From: Sedimenticola hydrogenitrophicus
Lineage (GTDB): Bacteria; Pseudomonadota; Gammaproteobacteria; Chromatiales; Chromatiaceae
Length of the DNA stretch: 64,000 bases
Direction of reading: 5' to 3'
Assembly: GCF_029017505.1 (NCBI RefSeq)
Contig: NZ_JAQGEI010000026.1
Location: 1-64,000 of the forward strand
A program made the position numbers and the translations under genes. The notes below the pieces were generated by a model. The model worked only from the letters and a program-made list of their open reading frames with translations, ran no database searches and was not told the origin of the DNA. Shown piece after piece: positions 60,500 through 64,000 of this stretch. Within the stretch, counting starts at the first letter, position 1. Every line of letters starts with the position of its first letter.

Positions 60500-61276
60500 T
60501 CACAAATAGGCTGAGAGCCAACCAAGTCCTTCATTTGTTGTAGTCGCCGGCTTGTACTCACATCCGATCCAACCCCGATATCCGATCTTGTCCAGGAACG
60601 CGAATATAAACGGATAATTAATCTCCCCGGTCCCTGGTTCATGGCGCCCGGGATTGTCTGCCAGCTGAATGTGATCGATATGCGACAAGTTATTCTGTAT
60701 CGTTCGCGCCAGATCACCTTCCATAATCTGCATATGGTAGATGTCATATTGCAGGGCAAGATTATCTGAACCTACCGCTTTCAGCACATCCAGTCCCTGG
60801 GCGGTCCCATTCAGATAGAAACCCGGGATATCGATAGTGTTTATTGGCTCAATCAATAGGCGAATACCCTGCTCTGCCAATTGCCCTGCCGCAAACGTCA
60901 GATTCTCGACAAAGGTCTTTTGCAGCAACTTGGGATCCGTATCTACGGGTGCAATGCCCGCTAGACAATTGACCTGTTTGCAGCCAAGTCCTGTAGCATA
61001 ATCAATAGCCTTTGCCACTCCGTCGCGAAACTCGTCGACCCGGTCAGGATGGCAGGCAATACCTCGCTCACCCGCACCCCAATCCCCGGCCGGCAGATTG
61101 TGCAATACCTGCGTTAGATTATTGCTTTTCAGCGCATCGACAAGCACCTCTTTATCAAAATCATAAGGAAACAGATATTCAACACCGTGAAAGCCCGCCT
61201 TGCTTGCCGCCTCGAAACGGTCCAGAAAATCTACCTCGTTGAACATCATTGATAGGTTTGCAGCAAATTTTGGCAC
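60500..61276 (-). CDS. hyi: Hydroxypyruvate isomerase
   Basis: I place the start at GTG 61276, because AGGAG lies 7 nt upstream and the protein is then 258 aa, exactly the length of E. coli Hyi. An ATG at 61300 would add eight residues with no homologous counterpart. The xylose-isomerase-like fold shows MPKFAANLSMMF, TLHNLPAGDW-like LHNLPAGDWGAGERG, LLIEPINTIDIPGF and QYDIYHMQIMEGDL metal-site motifs. It interconverts hydroxypyruvate and tartronate semialdehyde. Confidence 0.93.
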   Translation of the reverse strand: MPKFAANLSMMFNEVDFLDRFEAASKAGFHGVEYLFPYDFDKEVLVDALKSNNLTQVLHNLPAGDWGAGERGIACHPDRVDEFRDGVAKAIDYATGLGCKQVNCLAGIAPVDTDPKLLQKTFVENLTFAAGQLAEQGIRLLIEPINTIDIPGFYLNGTAQGLDVLKAVGSDNLALQYDIYHMQIMEGDLARTIQNNLSHIDHIQLADNPGRHEPGTGEINYPFIFAFLDKIGYRGWIGCEYKPATTTNEGLGWLSAYL

Positions 61277-61336
61277 GTTAGCACTCCTCACAACTGACAT
61301 GTTTTTCCATTAGGATAAAAAGGCCACCCGATTATT

Positions 61337-63106
61337 CTAGGTACGATCCTTGATACTGGTATTCGAATCAAGATCGATGATTTCTTCAAATTCATTGATA
61401 TTATCAATCTCAACGCCCATCGAGATGTTGGTTATACGCTCAAGAATCACTTCAACCACCACCGGAACCCGGTACTCTCTCATTAAATGCTCAGCCTCGC
61501 TAAAGGCCGCTTCCAGCTTGTTTGGATCGGTTACCCGGATCGCCTTACAACCCAGACCTTCAACCACCTTGATGTGATCAACCCCGTAACCTTCAGTCTC
61601 TGGACTGTTTACATTCTCAAAGCCCAACTGCACGCAGTAGTCCATATCGAAATTACGCTGTGCTTGACGAATCAGACCCAGGTAGGCGTTATTAACAAGA
61701 ACATGAATATAGGGCAGATTAAATTGCGCGCCCACTGCCAACTCTTCAATCATAAACTGGAAATCATAGTCACCTGACAAGGCGACGATCTTCCGATTCG
61801 GATCCGCGGCACGCACACCCAGCGCAGCGGGTATGGTCCAACCCAGAGGACCGGCCTGGCCGCAGTTGATCCAGTGGCGCGCCTTATACACATGCAGGAA
61901 CTGCGCTGCCGCGATCTGTGACAGGCCTATCGTACTCACATAACAAACCTCTTTACCAAAGGCATTGTTCATCTCCTGGTAGACACGGTGCGGCTTGATA
62001 GGGATATTGTCAAAATCTGTCTTGCGCAGCATGGTGCGCTTACGCTCCTGGCATTTAGCCGACCAGCTACTGCGGTCTTTTAACTTACCCGCGGCCTTCC
62101 ACTCGCGCGCCACTTCCAGGAACAGATCCAGTGCAGAGCCTGCATCGGAGACAATACCGAAATCCGGCATGAACACACGCCCAATCTGGGTCGGCTCAAT
62201 ATCCACATGCACAAACTTACGCCCTTCTGTGTAGACACTCACGGAACCCGTATGGCGATTCGCCCAGCGGTTGCCCAGGCCCAGCACAAAATCCGACTCC
62301 AGCATTGTGGCATTGCCATAGCGATGCGAGGTCTGCAGACCCACCATCCCCGCCATCAGCGGATGATCGTCAGGAATACTGCCCCAGCCCATCAGGGTCG
62401 GGATGACCGGCGTCCCGGTCAACTCCGCGAACTCAACCAAACGATCGGAGGCATCTGCATTGAAGATACCGCCACCAGCGACGATGAGCGGTGCCTGCGA
62501 CTCATTCATCATTGACAAGGCCTTTTCTATCTGGGCGCGTGTTGCCCTGGGCTTGAAGACCTGCAGTGGCTCGTAGGTGTCCGGATCAAACTCGATCTCG
62601 GCAACTTGCACGTCAAATGGCAGATCAATCAATACCGGCCCGGGACGAGACGAACGCATCAGATGGAAGGCCTTCTGGAATACGCCCGGAACCAGGGCCG
62701 GCTCCATCACCGTCACTGACCATTTGGTTACGGGCTTGGCAATCGACTCAATATCAACCGCCTGGAAATCTTCCTTGTCCAGCCTTGCACGCGGGGCCTG
62801 GCCGGTGATACAGAGGATCGGGATGGAATCAGCCGAGGCAGAATAGAGCCCGGTGATCATATCGGTTCCGGCCGGACCTGAAGTCCCGATACAAACGCCG
62901 ATGTTATTCGGTTTGGCGCGGGTATATCCCTCCGCCATATGAGACGCACCCTCTACGTGACGCGCGAGCACGTGCCTGATTCCACCAGAATCCTTCATGG
63001 CCTTGTAAAACGGATTAATCGCCGCCCCCGGAATGCCGAACGCAACCTCTATCCCCTCTTTTTGCATGATACAAACGGCCGCCGCCACTGCTGTCATCTT
63101 AGCCAT
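61337..63106 (-). CDS. gcl: Glyoxylate carboligase (tartronate-semialdehyde synthase)
   Basis: This 589-aa ThDP enzyme (E. coli Gcl 593) joins two glyoxylates into tartronate semialdehyde with loss of CO2. The start MAKMTAV at 63106 follows GGAG. It shows the family hallmarks [66 protein letters not shown] (as separate blocks) and the ThDP/Mg motif [19 protein letters not shown]...NN. The usual Glu of ThDP enzymes is replaced by Val/Ile in this family (AFGIPG). It is the first gene of the gcl-hyi-glxR operon. Confidence 0.96.
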   Translation of the reverse strand: MAKMTAVAAAVCIMQKEGIEVAFGIPGAAINPFYKAMKDSGGIRHVLARHVEGASHMAEGYTRAKPNNIGVCIGTSGPAGTDMITGLYSASADSIPILCITGQAPRARLDKEDFQAVDIESIAKPVTKWSVTVMEPALVPGVFQKAFHLMRSSRPGPVLIDLPFDVQVAEIEFDPDTYEPLQVFKPRATRAQIEKALSMMNESQAPLIVAGGGIFNADASDRLVEFAELTGTPVIPTLMGWGSIPDDHPLMAGMVGLQTSHRYGNATMLESDFVLGLGNRWANRHTGSVSVYTEGRKFVHVDIEPTQIGRVFMPDFGIVSDAGSALDLFLEVAREWKAAGKLKDRSSWSAKCQERKRTMLRKTDFDNIPIKPHRVYQEMNNAFGKEVCYVSTIGLSQIAAAQFLHVYKARHWINCGQAGPLGWTIPAALGVRAADPNRKIVALSGDYDFQFMIEELAVGAQFNLPYIHVLVNNAYLGLIRQAQRNFDMDYCVQLGFENVNSPETEGYGVDHIKVVEGLGCKAIRVTDPNKLEAAFSEAEHLMREYRVPVVVEVILERITNISMGVEIDNINEFEEIIDLDSNTSIKDRT

Positions 63107-63232
63107 GAAAGTCTCCACCAATTATTGATCTGATAGAGCAGATTGAAGCACAATGAATTCTTTCGGTCAATCTAAAACGGAAAATGCTTCCATTTTATTG
63201 TTTTTATTATTTTCTCTTATTATCAATACACT

Positions 63233-63261
63233 ATATATCGGTATACAGTATAACGATATAT
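63233..63261. promoter_or_regulatory. Palindromic operator upstream of gcl
   Basis: Outer arms ATATATCG (63233-63240) and CGATATAT (63254-63261) enclose an inner perfect palindrome TATAC-A-GTATA (63242-63252). The GGTATACAnTATA core is shared with the frc operator at 52679-52693. The surrounding 63107-63325 is very AT-rich and holds the divergent promoters of gcl and the hydrolase; no clear -10/-35 pair can be fixed. Confidence 0.6.
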
Positions 63262-63325
63262 TATCTGTATTATTAATTAAGCTATATATGGCAATTTATT
63301 TCTGTCAATAACAGGCGCACAGCGG

Positions 63326-64000
63326 ATGCCCTACGCAGACACCAAACAAATCAAGATCTATTACGAACTGGCCGGCCGCGGACCGCGATTACTTTTCATC
63401 GGAGGCGTCGGAGGCGACCTGCGCAGCCACCCCAACGCTTTCGACTCGCCATTGAAGGAACATTTTGAGTTGCTGGCCTTTGACCAGCGCGGTACGGGCC
63501 GCACAGCGAAACCCGACCAGCAGTACAGCCTTCAAGACTATGTCCAGGACACCATCGCTTTATTGGATAACTGCCACTGGGACAAAAGCCATGTGGTCGG
63601 TGTCTCGTTTGGTGGCATGGTGGCTCAAGAGCTGGCCATACAGCATCCGGAAAGGGTCCAGGGGCTTGTCCTGGCCTGCACCACCGCTGGCGGTGCAGGT
63701 GGAAGCTCTTACCCACTGCATGAGCTGAGCGATCTGCCTGCGGAGCAACGGGCGCGGCTAATGCTCGGTATAGCCGACACCCGAAAAGGGCCTGCCTGGC
63801 AAGCCGAAAATCCTGAAAGGACGCTGGAACTGATAAGGCAAGGCGCTGAAAATGCAGCGCCATTTCTGAGCGAACCCGGCGGCATAGCGGGGATCCGGCG
63901 GCAGATCCAGGCCCGCCGTCACCACGACACCTACAATCGATTACACCGGATCAGCGCCCCCACGCTGGTTTGCGCCGGGAAATTTGATGGTCAGGCCAAA
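63326..64000 (+). CDS. Alpha/beta hydrolase, truncated by the window edge
   Basis: The frame is open from ATG 63326 to the right edge (225 codons so far). It has the alpha/beta-hydrolase pattern of enol-lactonase or haloperoxidase-like enzymes: RLLFIGGVGGDLRSH oxyanion strand, FDQRGTGRT, the nucleophile elbow GVSFGGM with the catalytic Ser, and PTLVCAGKFDGQAK near the expected Asp. The catalytic His lies beyond the edge. The gene is divergent from gcl and may share its operator. Confidence 0.88.
   Translation, partial: MPYADTKQIKIYYELAGRGPRLLFIGGVGGDLRSHPNAFDSPLKEHFELLAFDQRGTGRTAKPDQQYSLQDYVQDTIALLDNCHWDKSHVVGVSFGGMVAQELAIQHPERVQGLVLACTTAGGAGGSSYPLHELSDLPAEQRARLMLGIADTRKGPAWQAENPERTLELIRQGAENAAPFLSEPGGIAGIRRQIQARRHHDTYNRLHRISAPTLVCAGKFDGQAK

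Noticed and set aside
1-64000. tRNA, rRNA or CRISPR loci
   Set aside because: No cloverleaf-type T-arm sequence, rRNA sequence or regularly spaced repeat array was seen by reading both strands.

Overview
The window is GC-rich, densely packed bacterial DNA and looks like a chemosynthetic, sulfur-oxidising gammaproteobacterium (Chromatiales or Sedimenticola/Thiodiazotropha type). That placement is inferred from the gene set: SthA, YegQ/TrhP, YcgN and DUF3549 proteins, many c-type cytochromes, sigma-54 regulation, a TusA/DsrE/rhodanese/YeeE sulfur module, and c-di-GMP proteins. I see no tRNA, rRNA, CRISPR array, prophage or intact insertion sequence. Several families of short non-autonomous palindromic elements sit between genes.

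Region 1 (about 0.3-22 kb) is the most unusual part. A minus-strand operon (7006 to 1488) encodes two tiny membrane proteins, a cytochrome bd-superfamily subunit I-like protein without the usual quinol-site motif, a dihaem cytochrome c, and a trihaem cytochrome c with an ethylbenzene-dehydrogenase-type haem domain. An SCO copper chaperone follows. Divergently, a plus-strand series encodes a HEAT-repeat protein, an exported cupredoxin-like protein, a tiny membrane protein, a double UspA protein with five PCP_red-like domains, a NirJ/AhbD-like radical SAM protein with four more, a HemY-type protoporphyrinogen oxidase, a small membrane protein, and a histidine kinase with its sigma-54 activator. 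Both divergent promoters have -24/-12 elements with exact GG-N10-GC spacing. My reading is a dedicated respiratory oxidase plus a tetrapyrrole-handling maturation set, controlled by the terminal two-component pair.

Region 2 (22-43 kb) holds housekeeping and signalling genes: a host-attachment-like protein, SthA, a Sel1 protein, YcgN, a DUF3549 protein, a JAMM-like protein lacking its metal ligands, a LysR regulator, TrhP, two GGDEF-EAL proteins (one paired with a solute-binding protein), a PLP decarboxylase and an EamA transporter. A cluster of DnaA boxes and a near-consensus sigma-54 site lie upstream of ycgN.

Region 3 (43-52.3 kb) is a twelve-gene minus-strand sulfur-trafficking operon: two YeeE halves, a TusA-like protein, three small membrane proteins, an inactive double rhodanese, two DsrE-like proteins, a small protein, an active periplasmic rhodanese and a monohaem cytochrome c. 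A perfectly spaced sigma-54 promoter lies in front of it. Directly upstream is a three-component regulator: PhnD-like binding protein, histidine kinase and sigma-54 response regulator.

Region 4 (52.4-64 kb) looks lower in GC by eye and carries C2 metabolism: frc on the plus strand, and gcl-hyi-glxR then pyk on the minus strand, with panB, a cyclophilin-like protein, a methyltransferase, a DCC-like protein and a PAS protein between them. A shared TATAC-type palindrome lies upstream of both frc and gcl, which suggests one regulator for both. An alpha/beta hydrolase runs off the right edge.
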